From Lacisediminihabitans profunda (GTDB lineage: Bacteria; Actinomycetota; Actinomycetes; Actinomycetales; Microbacteriaceae), in the NCBI RefSeq assembly GCF_008040105.1, contig NZ_VRMG01000006.1, forward strand, positions 118,229 to 182,228: 64,000 bases of DNA, given 5' to 3'. A program made the position numbers and the translations under genes. Below are positions 29,483-39,633 of the stretch, in pieces; position 1 is the stretch's first letter, and every line of letters starts with the position of its first letter. Under the pieces are notes generated by a model. It did no database searches and was not told the DNA's origin. It worked only from the letters and a program-made list of their open reading frames with translations.

Positions 29483-30761
29483 GACGTCCCAGCCCGCCCA
29501 GGCTCGGCGCCCGACCAGGACCACGGGGGCGGCCCCGCGGCCGACCGCCGGCCAGCCAGCGGCCGAGGCGCGCGAGCCGCGCCACGCACCGGCCGCGTTT
29601 GTCGCCGTCCGCCGCATCTTCGCCGCGGAGACCGGCAACTACTTCGTGCTGCTCGGCGCCACCCTCTTCCTGGTGGTCTTCGGTCTCATCATGGTTCTCT
29701 CGTCGTCGTCCGTGGAGTCCTTCCTTGCGAGCGGCGACTTCTTCAACGGCTTCGTGCGCCAGGTGCTCTTCGCCGCCCTCGGCATCCCGCTCATGCTCAT
29801 CGCATCGCGGATGCCCGCCCGGTTCTGGAAGCGCTGGGCCGGCACCTTCCTGCTGATCGCGATCGTGCTGCAGCTGCTCGTCGTGGCGACGCCACTCGGC
29901 GTCGAGCACGGCGGAAACAAGAACTGGATCAGCCTCGGGCCGTTCAGCGGTCAGCCGTCCGAGCTCGTCAAGCTGGGTCTCGTCGCGTGGCTCGGCTACA
30001 TCCTGGCCCGCAAGCAGGGCTCGTTCGACAACTGGCGCGAACTCGTGATGCCGCTCGTGCCGGTGGCCGGGGCGGCCATCGGCTTCGTGGTGCTCGGCGG
30101 CGACCTCGGTACGTCGATCATCCTCACGATGGTGGTGCTGGGGGCGGTCTACTTCGCCGGGGTGCGCCTGCGCTTCCTCGCGGTGCCGATCCTGCTCATC
30201 GCCTTTGCCGCCACGATCCTCTCGCTGGCCAGCACCTCGAGGCGCGACCGGATCGCCGCCTTCGCGTCCGGCTGCACCTCGGCAAGCGACTACCTCGGCA
30301 ACTGCTTCCAGACCGTGCAGGGCTGGTGGGCGCTCGCCTCCGGCGGCGTCTTCGGCGTGGGTCTCGGAAACTCCAAGGCCAAGTACTCCTGGCTGCCCGA
30401 GGCCGACAACGACTTCATCTTCGCGATCATCGGCGAGGAGCTCGGGCTCATCGGCGCCATCCTGGTGCTCGCGCTCTTCATCGTTCTCGCCATCAGCTTC
30501 GTGCGGATCATCCGGGCCAACACCGATCCCTTCGCGCGCATCACCGTGAGCGCCGTCATGGTCTGGATCATCGGGCAAGCCTTCGTCAACATCGCGGTGG
30601 TGCTCGGCATCTTGCCGGTGCTCGGGGTGCCGCTGCCCCTCATCTCGGCCGGAGGGTCGGCCCTCATCACCTCGCTCATCGCGATCGGCATCGTGCTCTC
30701 CTTCGCCCGGCAGTCACCGGAACCCGCTCTGGACACGCCGAGGACTGGGCGCTCCCGGTGA
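29442..30761 (+). CDS. ftsW: Peptidoglycan glycosyltransferase FtsW
   Basis: SEDS-family septal glycan polymerase. 439 aa: a basic, Pro/Thr-rich cytosolic N-terminus of about 60 residues, then ten TM helices. SEDS marks are KNWISLGPFSGQPSELVKL, LGNSKAKYSWLPEADNDFIFA and LPLISAGGSALI (split here for length). ATG 29442 follows GGGAGGCAGGG and lies inside murD, so the two are coupled. Partner of FtsI. Confidence 0.95.
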   Translation: MTTSLPRPRATNSRTSQPAQARRPTRTTGAAPRPTAGQPAAEAREPRHAPAAFVAVRRIFAAETGNYFVLLGATLFLVVFGLIMVLSSSSVESFLASGDFFNGFVRQVLFAALGIPLMLIASRMPARFWKRWAGTFLLIAIVLQLLVVATPLGVEHGGNKNWISLGPFSGQPSELVKLGLVAWLGYILARKQGSFDNWRELVMPLVPVAGAAIGFVVLGGDLGTSIILTMVVLGAVYFAGVRLRFLAVPILLIAFAATILSLASTSRRDRIAAFASGCTSASDYLGNCFQTVQGWWALASGGVFGVGLGNSKAKYSWLPEADNDFIFAIIGEELGLIGAILVLALFIVLAISFVRIIRANTDPFARITVSAVMVWIIGQAFVNIAVVLGILPVLGVPLPLISAGGSALITSLIAIGIVLSFARQSPEPALDTPRTGRSR

Positions 30762-31849
30762 CGCGGTACCTTCTCGCCGGAGGGGGCACCGCCGGGCACG
30801 TCAATCCGCTGCTTGCCGTCGCCGATCGCCTCCGTGACCGTGACCCGGATGCCGTGATCCTCGTGCTCGGCACCGCGGAGGGCCTCGAGTCCCGCCTCGT
30901 GCCCGAGCGTGGCTACGAGCTGCTCGTCGTTCCCCGTCTGCCCTTCCCGCGCCGGCCGAACAGGGCGGCGCTGCGGTTTCCCGGTCGATTCCGGCACCTC
31001 GTCTCGCTCATCCGCACGATCCTGACCGAGAACTCGATCGACGTCGTCGTGGGCTTCGGCGGCTACGTGTCGGCTCCGGCCTACCTCGCCGCCCGGGCCG
31101 AGCACGTCCCGATCGCCGTGCACGAGGCCAACGCCCGGCCCGGGATGGCGAATCGGCTCGGAGCGCGCTTCACACGCTCGGTGGGCGTCGCCTTCCGCGG
31201 CACTCGGCTGCCCCACGCCCGGTTCGTCGGCATGCCGCTGCGCCGGGAGATCGAGACGCTCGACCGCGCGAGCTCGCGGCGGGAGGCCGCCGACTACTTC
31301 GGCCTGTCGCCGGCGAAGCTCACCCTGCTGGTCACCGGCGGATCCCAGGGAGCGAAGAGCATCAACGAGACAGTGTTCGCCGCGGCGGCCTCGATCCTCG
31401 GCGCCGGCTGGCAGATCCTGCACGTCACCGGGCAGCGTTCGGAGATCACCGCGAGCGAGCTCGCGGGCTACCACGTGCTGCCGTACTGCGACCGCATGGA
31501 TCTCGCGATCGCCGCCGCCGACTTCGCCGTCGCGCGGGCGGGCGCCGCGACCGTGAGCGAGTTCACCGCGCTCGGCCTGCCGACGGCGTACGTTCCGCTC
31601 GCCATCGGCAACGGCGAGCAGCGGCTCAACGCTCGCGAGGTGGTCGCCGCAGGCGGCGCGGTGCTCGTGGCCAACGCCGAGTTCACCCCGCACTGGGTGG
31701 CAGGCACCCTCGTGCCGCTGCTCGAGGACCGCGCGCTCGTGGCGGACATGGCCGCGCGGGCCCGGTCGGTGGGCGTGCTGGACGGAGCGGATCGCATGGT
31801 CGACCTCGTCACGAGCGCGGTCGATGGACAAGTACATTTGTCACGATGA
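30758..31849 (+). CDS. murG: Undecaprenyldiphospho-muramoylpentapeptide GlcNAc transferase MurG
   Basis: Makes lipid II from lipid I and UDP-GlcNAc at the inner membrane face. 363 aa GT-B enzyme with the first glycine-rich loop [58 protein letters not shown] and a sugar-nucleotide region [20 protein letters not shown] start overlaps the ftsW stop as GTGA. The stop overlaps the murC start (ATGA). Confidence 0.96.
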   Translation: MTRYLLAGGGTAGHVNPLLAVADRLRDRDPDAVILVLGTAEGLESRLVPERGYELLVVPRLPFPRRPNRAALRFPGRFRHLVSLIRTILTENSIDVVVGFGGYVSAPAYLAARAEHVPIAVHEANARPGMANRLGARFTRSVGVAFRGTRLPHARFVGMPLRREIETLDRASSRREAADYFGLSPAKLTLLVTGGSQGAKSINETVFAAAASILGAGWQILHVTGQRSEITASELAGYHVLPYCDRMDLAIAAADFAVARAGAATVSEFTALGLPTAYVPLAIGNGEQRLNAREVVAAGGAVLVANAEFTPHWVAGTLVPLLEDRALVADMAARARSVGVLDGADRMVDLVTSAVDGQVHLSR

Positions 31850-33261
31850 TCAAGTCAGATTTCTCCCAGTCCGTGCCCGACGATCTCGGCCGCGTGCACT
31901 TCGTCGGCATCGGCGGCGCCGGGATGAGCGGCATCGCGCGGCTCTTCCACGCGGCCGGCCTGCCGGTGACCGGATCGGACATCCGCGCGACGGAGACCGT
32001 CGAGGCACTCCGCGCAAGCGGGGTCGCCGTGGCGATCGGCCATGCCGCCGAGAACATCCGGGATGCCGACACCCTCGTGGTGACCGGGGCGATCGCCGAG
32101 GACAACCCCGAGTACCTCGCCGCCCGTGAGCGAGGCCTCCCGATCGTGCATCGTGCGCAGGCGCTGGCCTGGCTCACCCGCAACCACCGGGTCGTCGCGG
32201 TCGCCGGCGCTCACGGCAAGACCACGTCGACGGCGATGATCGTGACCGCGATGCTCGCCCTCGACGCCGACCCGAGTTTCGTCAACGGGGGAGTGATCCG
32301 CTCGCTCGGCGTGAGCGCGGCACCCGGAGCCGGCGAGGTCTTCGTGGTCGAGGCGGACGAATCCGACGGCTCGTTCCTGCTCTATGACACCGCGATCTCC
32401 CTCATCACCAACGTCGACCCGGATCACCTCGACCACTACGGCTCCGAGGAGGCGTTCGAGGAGGGGTTCGTCACCTTCGCCCGCACGGCGACGGAGCGCG
32501 TCGTCATCTCGAGCGACGACCCGCGCGCCGTCTCGGTGACGACCCGTCTCGGTGACCGAAGCGTGCTCACCTTCGGGCAGCATCCGGCCGCCGACATCCG
32601 TCTCCACTCGCTCGACACCGCCGCGACCGTGGGTTTCACCCTGCGTTATCTCGGCGCCGACTACAGCACCCGCCTGCGCGTGGCCGGTCTGCACAACGCG
32701 GTCAATGCCGCCGGCGCCTTCGGCGTGCTGGTCTCCCTCGGCTTCGAACCGCAGGCGGCGCTCGATGCGATCGCGCTCTTCGACGGCACCGAGCGACGGT
32801 TCGAATTGCGCGGCAGCGTCGGCGGCGTGAGCGTCTACGACGACTTCGCGCATCACCCCACCGAGATCCGGGCCGCGCTCTCCGGCGCGCGCGGGGTCGT
32901 GGGGGCCGGGCGTCTCATCCCGATCTTCCAGCCGCATCTCTACACCCGCACTCGGGACATGGCGAAGGAGTTCGCCGAGACCTTCGAGTCCCTCGCCGAT
33001 CACACCATCGTCGTGCCGATCTACGGCGCACGGCAGGATCCGGAGCCCGGCGTCACGGGCGAGCTCATCACCAGCAGGTTCACCGATCCCTCGTCCGGCC
33101 GCTACTTCGAGGACTGGCAGGATGCCGTGGACTATGCGGCCCGGATCGCACGGCCCGGCGACTTCGTGATCCCGATGGGTGGCGGCGACATCTATCAGAT
33201 CATCCCCCAACTGCTGGAGGCCCTCGACAAGAGGGCGACGGCCGGCCCGGCCGACGAATGA
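31846..33261 (+). CDS. murC: UDP-MurNAc-L-alanine ligase MurC
   Basis: Adds the first stem amino acid to UDP-MurNAc. 471 aa: [16 protein letters not shown] at the N-terminus, P-loop GAHGKTTST at 121-129, [24 protein letters not shown] and [13 protein letters not shown]. Starts ATGA-coupled to murG. The amino acid added (Ala or Gly in this bacterial family) cannot be told from the motifs alone. Confidence 0.96.
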   Translation: MIKSDFSQSVPDDLGRVHFVGIGGAGMSGIARLFHAAGLPVTGSDIRATETVEALRASGVAVAIGHAAENIRDADTLVVTGAIAEDNPEYLAARERGLPIVHRAQALAWLTRNHRVVAVAGAHGKTTSTAMIVTAMLALDADPSFVNGGVIRSLGVSAAPGAGEVFVVEADESDGSFLLYDTAISLITNVDPDHLDHYGSEEAFEEGFVTFARTATERVVISSDDPRAVSVTTRLGDRSVLTFGQHPAADIRLHSLDTAATVGFTLRYLGADYSTRLRVAGLHNAVNAAGAFGVLVSLGFEPQAALDAIALFDGTERRFELRGSVGGVSVYDDFAHHPTEIRAALSGARGVVGAGRLIPIFQPHLYTRTRDMAKEFAETFESLADHTIVVPIYGARQDPEPGVTGELITSRFTDPSSGRYFEDWQDAVDYAARIARPGDFVIPMGGGDIYQIIPQLLEALDKRATAGPADE

Positions 33262-33271
33262 GCGGCCGCGA

Positions 33272-34270
33272 GTGAAACGACCACAGGGGTTCGACCGGCG
33301 ACCGACCGGGGAGCAGCCCACCCGCCCGGCCTCCTCGACCAAGAGTCGCGCGTCGACGCCCGCGCCCCCGGCGCGACCGACGGCGCCGGTGACCCCGAAG
33401 GCCCGCGAGACCTCGACGGCCAGCGAGACCCCTACGACCGAGCACTCGGCGAAGGCGCCCAAGAGGGCCGCGGCAGGCACGATCCCACCGGCAGATCCGG
33501 TCGCCGAGCGCGAATTGAAGAAGGCCGCGCGGGCGCGGCGGCGCTACGAGCGCGGCGAGGTCCGCCGCTTCACCCGGCGTTCGCGTCGTCGCCGTGTCGC
33601 CTGGCTGTCCGCGGCGATCACGGCGGTCGTGCTGGTGGGGCTCGTGACCGTTGCCGTGTATTCACCGCTGCTCGCCCTGCGCACCGTGACGGTCGTCGGC
33701 ACCACGCGGGTGGATGCGGCAGCCGTGCGGAACGCGGTCGGCGACCAGGTCGGCAAGCCACTCGCCCTCGTGGACTTCGCGCGGGTGAAGGCCGAGCTGT
33801 CCCGCTTCCCGCTGATCCGCAGCTTCGTCACCGAGACCGTGCCACCGGACACTCTCGTGATCCGGGTCACCGAGCGTGCACCGGTGGGGAGCGTCGCCAC
33901 CGCTTCCGGATTCTCCGTGGTGGACCCGGCCGGCGTGGAGATCGAGAAGTCTGCCGACCGGCCGCCGTCCCTGCCGCTCATCGACGTCGGCACCACGGGC
34001 GCCAAGGGGGCGGCCTTCCAGGCGGCGGTCGCAGTTCTGCTCGCCCTTCCCCCGAGCGTGCTCGGCAAGGTCGACAGCGTCACGGCCCAGACCACTGACG
34101 ATGTCACCCTCACCCTCACCGGGGCGGGCCAGACCGTGGTGTGGGGGAGCGCGGAGAACTCGCAGCTCAAGGCGCGTGTGCTCGTCGCCCTGATGAAGAC
34201 CCAGAGTCCGACGTCCGCAGTGAAGTACGACGTGTCCGCCCCGACGAATCCGGTCGTCGGCCCGGCCTGA
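33272..34270 (+). CDS. ftsQ: Cell division protein FtsQ
   Basis: 332 aa bitopic divisome protein. The long cytosolic N-terminus (about 110 residues) is Pro/Thr/Arg-rich and ends in a very basic run before one TM helix ([20 protein letters not shown]). A POTRA domain begins [17 protein letters not shown] and the FtsQ beta domain follows ([13 protein letters not shown]). The GTG at 33272, 11 bp after murC, is the first start in the frame that does not lie inside murC. No start with a better ribosome site was seen. Confidence 0.9.
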   Translation: MKRPQGFDRRPTGEQPTRPASSTKSRASTPAPPARPTAPVTPKARETSTASETPTTEHSAKAPKRAAAGTIPPADPVAERELKKAARARRRYERGEVRRFTRRSRRRRVAWLSAAITAVVLVGLVTVAVYSPLLALRTVTVVGTTRVDAAAVRNAVGDQVGKPLALVDFARVKAELSRFPLIRSFVTETVPPDTLVIRVTERAPVGSVATASGFSVVDPAGVEIEKSADRPPSLPLIDVGTTGAKGAAFQAAVAVLLALPPSVLGKVDSVTAQTTDDVTLTLTGAGQTVVWGSAENSQLKARVLVALMKTQSPTSAVKYDVSAPTNPVVGPA

Positions 34271-34445
34271 GCGATCGTCCGCGCGGCACGGAATTCGCCT
34301 TTCTCGCGAGCAGATTCCGCGACACGCTGGCGCGCCTCACGCCTCCGTGTGCCCGCGGCGCTTACCGTCAAACCAAGAAACCTATACCGGGCATAACTTT
34401 AACGCTCTAGTAAAGGTTGAGAGTTTTTTCAAGCGGAGGCCGGAC
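34271..34445 (+). promoter_or_regulatory. Spacer with likely ftsZ promoter
   Basis: A 175-bp spacer that becomes AT-rich from 34370 (CCTATACCGGGCATAACTTT and a T6 run at 34424), unlike the surrounding coding DNA. It ends in GCGGAGG eight bases before the ftsZ start. It is the largest gap within the murE-divIVA run and is where ftsZ-specific promoters are found in other actinobacteria. I could not fix one -35/-10 pair with confidence. Confidence 0.45.
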
Positions 34446-35618
34446 GTGACATCGAACCAAAACTACCTCGCCGTGATCAAGGTCGTCGGCATTGGCGGCG
34501 GCGGCGTTAACGCCGTAAACCGGATGATCGAACTCGGGCTCCGAGGAGTCGAGTTCATCGCGATCAACACCGACGCGCAGGCGCTGCTCATGAGCGATGC
34601 CGACGTCAAGCTCGACGTCGGACGCGAGCTCACCCGCGGCCTCGGCGCCGGCGCGGACCCCGAGGTCGGGCGTCGCGCGGCCGAGGACCATGCCGAGGAG
34701 ATCGAAGAGGCGCTTGCTGGCGCCGACATGGTCTTCGTCACCGCGGGAGAGGGCGGCGGCACCGGCACGGGCGGCGCGCCGGTCGTGGCCCGCATCGCCA
34801 AGTCGATCGGTGCCCTCACCATCGGTGTCGTGACGCGTCCGTTCGGATTCGAGGGCAAGCGTCGCGCCGCCCAGGCCGACGTGGGCGTCTCGGCGCTCAA
34901 GAGCGAGGTGGACACGCTCATCGTCGTCCCCAACGATCGCCTCCTCGAGATCAGCGATCGCGGAATCTCTTTCCTCGAGGCATTCGCCACCGCCGACCAG
35001 GTGCTCCTTGCCGGCGTGCAGGGCATCACCGACCTCATCACCACCCCGGGCCTCATCAACCTGGACTTCGCCGACGTCAAGTCGGTGATGCAGGGAGCCG
35101 GGTCCGCGCTCATGGGCATCGGGTCGTCCCGCGGGGCAGATCGAGCCATCAAGGCCGCCGAGCTCGCTGTCGCATCGCCGCTGCTCGAGGCGTCGATCGA
35201 CGGGGCGCACGGAGTGCTCCTGTCCATCCAGGGCGGATCCAACCTCGGCATCTTCGAGATCAACGACGCGGCTCGCCTCGTGCAGGAGGCCGTGCATCCC
35301 GAGGCCAACATCATCTTCGGTGCCGTCATCGACGACACGCTCGGCGACGAGGTGCGCGTCACGGTGATCGCGGCGGGATTCGACGGCGGAGAGCCGGTCG
35401 TCAAGAAGAACGGCCATCGTTCCAACTTCGTCGATGCCGCCGTTCCGGTCGGTGTCGGAGTCGGCGCAGCGGCGTCGACCGGCTACGCCGAGGCCGAGCC
35501 GGCCGCGGCGCCGGCCTGGTCGCCCGAGCCCGAGCTGCCCAGCGCGCCCAGCGCCCAGAAAGACCCGGTGTTCGACGACGACGATGACGACCTGGACATT
35601 CCGGATTTCCTCAAGTAG
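34446..35618 (+). CDS. ftsZ: Cell division protein FtsZ
   Basis: Tubulin-like GTPase forming the Z ring. 390 aa. The GTP-binding signature GGGTGTGG is at 103-110, NTDAQAL is near residue 41, and the T7 loop INLDFADVK is in the second half. A Gly/Ala/Pro-rich linker leads to an acidic C-terminal peptide [12 protein letters not shown], the tail that binds SepF and other partners. The GTG start has a GGAGG site. No ftsA gene is present next to it, as usual for actinobacteria. Confidence 0.98.
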   Translation: MTSNQNYLAVIKVVGIGGGGVNAVNRMIELGLRGVEFIAINTDAQALLMSDADVKLDVGRELTRGLGAGADPEVGRRAAEDHAEEIEEALAGADMVFVTAGEGGGTGTGGAPVVARIAKSIGALTIGVVTRPFGFEGKRRAAQADVGVSALKSEVDTLIVVPNDRLLEISDRGISFLEAFATADQVLLAGVQGITDLITTPGLINLDFADVKSVMQGAGSALMGIGSSRGADRAIKAAELAVASPLLEASIDGAHGVLLSIQGGSNLGIFEINDAARLVQEAVHPEANIIFGAVIDDTLGDEVRVTVIAAGFDGGEPVVKKNGHRSNFVDAAVPVGVGVGAAASTGYAEAEPAAAPAWSPEPELPSAPSAQKDPVFDDDDDDLDIPDFLK

Positions 35619-35642
35619 CGCCGACACCGGCGGGGCGATCTC

Positions 35643-36323
35643 ATGACCGCAGGTGCCGCGCTGCCCGAGCGACTCGAGGCGGTGCGCCGAGGCATCGCGG
35701 ACGCCGCGGCCGAGGCCGGGCGGAGTGTCGACGAGATCTCGCTCATCGTCGTCACGAAATTCCACCCGCCGCGGCTCGTGCGCGACTTGTTCGCGCTCGG
35801 GGTGACCGACTTCGGCGAGAACCGGCACCAGGAGGCGCAGGCCAAGGCGGCCGAACTCGCCGACCTCGACATCACCTGGCACTTCATCGGTCAACTGCAG
35901 AGCAAGAAGGCGCGGCAGGTGCGGGCATACGCGCGCGTCATCCACTCGCTGGATCGCGAGTCCGTCGTGGATGCGCTCGCGTCCGTCGAGTCGGTGGTGG
36001 ACTGTTTCGTGCAGCTCAACCTCACCGACGACCCGGCCAGGGGCGGAGTGCGGGACGCGGACCTCGAGACCCTCACCGAGCGCGTGCTGGCGACGAGCGG
36101 TTTGCGCCTTCTCGGCGTCATGGCCGTGGCCCCGGTCGGCGAAGAACCCCGCGCGGCGTTCGCCAGGGTGCGCGCCGCGTCGGAGCGGGTCAGGGCGATC
36201 GCCCCAGCGGCCCGCTACATTTCCGCCGGCATGTCCGGCGACTATCGCGAAGCCGTGCTCGAGGGCGCGACACACCTGCGCATCGGGTCGGCAATCACGG
36301 GAATCCGGCCAACCGCCGGTTAA
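35643..36323 (+). CDS. YggS family pyridoxal phosphate homeostasis protein
   Basis: 226 aa single-domain PLP-binding barrel, with the PLP lysine in LIVVTKFHP, the FGENRHQEAQAK motif, WHFIGQLQSKK and ISAGMSGDYREAVLEGATHLRIGS (split for length). This family buffers PLP and influences amino-acid metabolism but has no firm enzymatic reaction. Position between ftsZ and sepF is conserved in Gram-positive dcw clusters. ATG start 24 bp after ftsZ. Confidence 0.95.
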   Translation: MTAGAALPERLEAVRRGIADAAAEAGRSVDEISLIVVTKFHPPRLVRDLFALGVTDFGENRHQEAQAKAAELADLDITWHFIGQLQSKKARQVRAYARVIHSLDRESVVDALASVESVVDCFVQLNLTDDPARGGVRDADLETLTERVLATSGLRLLGVMAVAPVGEEPRAAFARVRAASERVRAIAPAARYISAGMSGDYREAVLEGATHLRIGSAITGIRPTAG

Positions 36324-36358
36324 TCTGAACACAAGAGTTTCACCACAGGAGGCACGAA

Positions 36359-36832
36359 ATGGCTAACCCGCTACGCAAGACCATGGTTTATCTGGGCCTT
36401 GCGGATGAAGAGCTCGAGTACGAGGAGACCGCACCGGCGGCGCCTGCCGCGCCGGTCGCTCATCACGTGCCGCAGCCGGTGAGCAATCGTGCCCCGGTGA
36501 CCCCCCTGCGCCGCGCGCCGAGCCAAAGGTCGGCCGGTCCCGCCGAGATGAACGAGATCCTCACGGTGCACCCGCGCCAGTACAAGGACGCACAGGTCAT
36601 CGCCGAGAGCTTCCGCGACGGCATCCCGGTGATCATCAACCTGTCCCAGATGAGCGAGCCTGAGGCACGCCGACTCATCGACTTCGCCAGCGGCCTCTCG
36701 CAGGGCCTCTACGGCAAGATCGAGCGCGTCACCAGCAAGGTGTTCCTGTTGTCGCCGGCGCACGTGGCCGTGAGCGGCGACCAGGCCGAGGTCGAGCCCG
36801 ACGTCGACGCCTCGTTCTTCGCCCAGTCCTGA
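36359..36832 (+). CDS. sepF: Cell division protein SepF
   Basis: 157 aa. The N-terminal amphipathic, membrane-binding helix is [19 protein letters not shown], followed by a Pro/Ala linker and the compact SepF domain ([20 protein letters not shown], then [20 protein letters not shown]). It tethers FtsZ to the membrane and likely replaces FtsA here. The ATG follows AGGAGGCACGAA. Confidence 0.96.
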   Translation: MANPLRKTMVYLGLADEELEYEETAPAAPAAPVAHHVPQPVSNRAPVTPLRRAPSQRSAGPAEMNEILTVHPRQYKDAQVIAESFRDGIPVIINLSQMSEPEARRLIDFASGLSQGLYGKIERVTSKVFLLSPAHVAVSGDQAEVEPDVDASFFAQS

Positions 36833-36855
36833 CCTCGGAACCGGCCGGGAGTTCT

Positions 36856-37161
36856 GTGTTTGTACTGTCGCTCATCGCGACCCTCGTCTATGCCCTGCTG
36901 CTCATCTATTCGTTCGTCTTGTGGGGCCGGCTCGCACTGGATGTCGCGCGCACGTTCCTGCCGAGCTGGCGTCCGAAGGGCGCGGGCCTGGTGATCGCCG
37001 AATTCGTGTTCTCCGCCACCGATCCACCGATCAAGGCCGTGCGCCGGCTCGTGCGTCCGATCCGGATCGGCGGTATTGCGCTCGACCTCTCCTGGTCGAT
37101 CGTGATGCTCGCGGTCATCATCCTGATCTACGTCGTTCAGGTAATCCGCACACTTGTGTAA
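36856..37161 (+). CDS. YggT family membrane protein
   Basis: 101 aa with two TM helices (about residues 3-25 and 76-98) flanking a conserved loop with DPPIKAVRRLVRPIRIGGIALDLS. YggT proteins are encoded between sepF and divIVA in most Gram-positives; the function is not established. GTG start 23 bp after sepF; the spacer has GGCCGGGAG. Confidence 0.9.
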   Translation: MFVLSLIATLVYALLLIYSFVLWGRLALDVARTFLPSWRPKGAGLVIAEFVFSATDPPIKAVRRLVRPIRIGGIALDLSWSIVMLAVIILIYVVQVIRTLV

Positions 37162-37277
37162 CCTGTGAAAAGCGGTCGCCGACCGCGCGAGTTCATGACC
37201 CCCGTGACCCGGGTTGTTTGCTAGCGTTAGATCATTGTCAATAAACGCAGTACCAGAGAGTTCTTGAGGTGACACCA

Positions 37278-38063
37278 ATGGCCCTGACGCCGGAAGATGT
37301 AGTCAACAAGCGGTTCCAGCCGACGAAATTCCGCGAAGGTTACGACCAGGACGAGGTCGATGACTTCCTGGACGAGGTCGTCGTCGAGCTGCGTCGCCTC
37401 AATCAGGAGAACGAGGAGCTTCGCCAGCGCCTGATCGCGAGCGACGCCCGGATCAGCGAGCTTCAGCGAGCGGCATCCGGCCCGGCAGCGGTCGAGGCCG
37501 CCCCGCAGCCGCAGTTCGCCTCCGCTCCGGCCGTCGTCGCCGCGGCGCCCGTGGTCGCCGCCCCGGCTCCGTACCAGGCATCCGACCCCAATGCCATCGA
37601 CCCGAGCAACACGAACAACCTCCTGCAGCTTGCTCGCAAGCTTCACGAGGAGCACGTGCGCGAGGGCATCGAGAAGCGTGACGCTCTCATCGCCGAGGGC
37701 CACGCCACCGCGGCCCGCATCGTGAGCGAGGCCGAAGAGGCCCAGCGCACCCAGATCAACGCCCTCGACCAGCAGCGGGTCTCGCTCGAGACCCGGATTG
37801 AAGAGCTCCGCACCTTCGAGCGGGAGTACCGCCAGAAGCTCAAGAGCTACATCGAGGGCCAGCTGCACGAGCTCGAAGCGACCGAGGTGACGTCCAACAG
37901 CGCTGCTTCGGCAGTCGCGCCGGGCAGCGCATCGTTCGCGTCGGCGTCGTTCGATTCGGGCCCGGTTGACTCCGCGCCGGTCGATGCCGTGCCGTTCGAC
38001 TCCGCGCCGTTCAACAGCCAGACGCCTCCACCAGCCAGCTACCAGGGCTTTGGCGGCAACTGA
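37278..38063 (+). CDS. divIVA: DivIVA (Wag31) polar growth / septum protein
   Basis: 261 aa. The N-terminal membrane-curvature domain opens MALTPEDVVNKRFQPTKFRE, with DQDEVDDFLDEVVVELRRL after it. Two coiled-coil segments follow, separated by an Ala/Pro linker, and the tail is Ser/Asp-rich with repeated SAPF/DSAP units. It recruits cell-wall enzymes to poles in actinobacteria. ATG with AGGTGA upstream; the 116-bp gap before it could hold its own promoter. Confidence 0.96.
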   Translation: MALTPEDVVNKRFQPTKFREGYDQDEVDDFLDEVVVELRRLNQENEELRQRLIASDARISELQRAASGPAAVEAAPQPQFASAPAVVAAAPVVAAPAPYQASDPNAIDPSNTNNLLQLARKLHEEHVREGIEKRDALIAEGHATAARIVSEAEEAQRTQINALDQQRVSLETRIEELRTFEREYRQKLKSYIEGQLHELEATEVTSNSAASAVAPGSASFASASFDSGPVDSAPVDAVPFDSAPFNSQTPPPASYQGFGGN

Positions 38064-38646
38064 GCCGCAGGCGGAGGTTCGCGCTTCACCGGTCAGCGTT
38101 CGTGCTCTCGTCACGCTGGCCGTTGTTGCGCTCGCTGTCTACGGTCTCGACCAGTTATCCAAGTTTCTGATTGTCTCGAATCTCACCGAGGGCGAACTGG
38201 TACGCGTTCTCGGTGAGGTTCTTCAGTTCCACTTCGTGAAGAACTCCGGTGCCGCCTTCTCCTTCGCCAGCGGTTCGACCTGGATCTTCTCGATAGCCGC
38301 CTCCGCCGTCACGGTCTTCATCATCGGGTTCTCCCGGCGCATCCGTTCGGTCGGCTGGGCCGTGCTTTTCGGGATGCTCCTGGGCGGCACGACAGGGAAT
38401 CTCACCGACCGGCTGTTCCGGGAACCCGGCTTCGGGGTCGGCCACGTGGTCGACTTCATCCAGGTCATCGGCTTTCCGGCGATCTTCAACATCGCCGACT
38501 CGTTCATCGTCGCGAGCATGGGGCTGTTCATCATCCTCACGATCCGCGGCGTCGGGCTCGACGGCAAGCGCGGCCACGGCACTGCACCGGCGGACGCCGC
38601 GTCGGATGTCGAGCCACAGCCCCCGACTTCACACGACAGCAAGTAG
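38050..38646 (+). CDS. lspA: Signal peptidase II (lipoprotein)
   Basis: Membrane aspartyl protease that removes lipoprotein signal peptides. 199 aa with four TM helices and the catalytic Asp residues in GNLTDRLF and [17 protein letters not shown] is also conserved. In this frame the first plausible start is the TTG at 38050, inside the last 14 bp of divIVA. Earlier starts lie deep in divIVA and no later ATG/GTG precedes the first TM helix. The predicted substrate CtaC is also in this window. Confidence 0.9.
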   Translation: MAATEPQAEVRASPVSVRALVTLAVVALAVYGLDQLSKFLIVSNLTEGELVRVLGEVLQFHFVKNSGAAFSFASGSTWIFSIAASAVTVFIIGFSRRIRSVGWAVLFGMLLGGTTGNLTDRLFREPGFGVGHVVDFIQVIGFPAIFNIADSFIVASMGLFIILTIRGVGLDGKRGHGTAPADAASDVEPQPPTSHDSK

Positions 38647-38654
38647 GCCCCTCG

Positions 38655-39575
38655 ATGGAAACACGCAGCCTGCCGGTGCCCGACGGACTGGCCGGCGAGA
38701 GGACCGATGCGGCGCTCGCGAAGCTGCTCGGCTTCTCGCGGAGCTTCGCCGCCGAGGTCGCCGAGTCCGGGGGAGTGACGGCCGACGGCGTGGTGCTCGG
38801 CAAGTCAGATCGCCTGCAGGCCGGCAGTTGGCTCGAGGTGACCTGGCAGCCCAAGGAGGCACCGCGAATCGAGCCTGTCGTCGTGCCAGACCTCACGATC
38901 ATCTACGACGATGACGACATCGTCGTCGTCGACAAGCCGGTCGGGGTGGCCGCGCATCCGTCGGTCGGCTGGACCGGGCCGACGGTGCTCGGAGCCCTCG
39001 CCGGCGCCGGCTTCCGGATCTCCACCTCCGGCGCCGCCGAACGTGCGGGGATCGTGCACCGCCTCGACGCCGGCACGAGCGGCCTCATGGTCGTGGCCAA
39101 GAGCGAGCGGGCATACTCGGAGCTGAAGCGCGCCTTTCACGACCGCGAGGTGGAGAAGATCTACCACGCCGTCGTGCAGGGGCATCCCGACCCGCTCGCC
39201 GGAACTATCGACGCGCCGATCGGGCGGCATCCCAGTTCGAGTTGGAAGTTCGCCGTGACGATCGACGGCAAGGACTCTGTGACCCACTACGAGACCCTCG
39301 AGGCGTTTCCGAGCGCGTCCCTGCTCGAGGTGCACCTCGAGACCGGTCGGACCCACCAGATTCGCGTGCACATGGCCGCCCAGCGGCACCCCTGTGTCGG
39401 CGACGCCATGTACGGCGCAGACCCGACGATCTCGGCCAGGCTGGGCCTCACCAGGCAGTGGCTCCATGCCATGCAGCTCGGTTTTAGGCACCCCGCGACG
39501 GGCGAACCGGTGGTCTTCAGCAGCCGGTATCCCGCCGACCTGCAACACGCGCTCGACGTGCTTCGACGCGACTGA
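38655..39575 (+). CDS. Pseudouridine synthase, RluA/RluD family
   Basis: 306 aa with an N-terminal S4-like RNA-binding domain ([22 protein letters not shown]), [11 protein letters not shown], and the catalytic motif [13 protein letters not shown] (Asp in HRLDxGTSG). It probably modifies uridines of 23S rRNA, as RluD does. It starts 8 bp after lspA, a pairing common in Gram-positives. Confidence 0.93.
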   Translation: METRSLPVPDGLAGERTDAALAKLLGFSRSFAAEVAESGGVTADGVVLGKSDRLQAGSWLEVTWQPKEAPRIEPVVVPDLTIIYDDDDIVVVDKPVGVAAHPSVGWTGPTVLGALAGAGFRISTSGAAERAGIVHRLDAGTSGLMVVAKSERAYSELKRAFHDREVEKIYHAVVQGHPDPLAGTIDAPIGRHPSSSWKFAVTIDGKDSVTHYETLEAFPSASLLEVHLETGRTHQIRVHMAAQRHPCVGDAMYGADPTISARLGLTRQWLHAMQLGFRHPATGEPVVFSSRYPADLQHALDVLRRD

Positions 39576-39633
39576 GCCGGGCTTAAGCTAAAGGCCGGGG
39601 AAAACATCCAGCCCTCGGTTAGTCGGAGTATCG

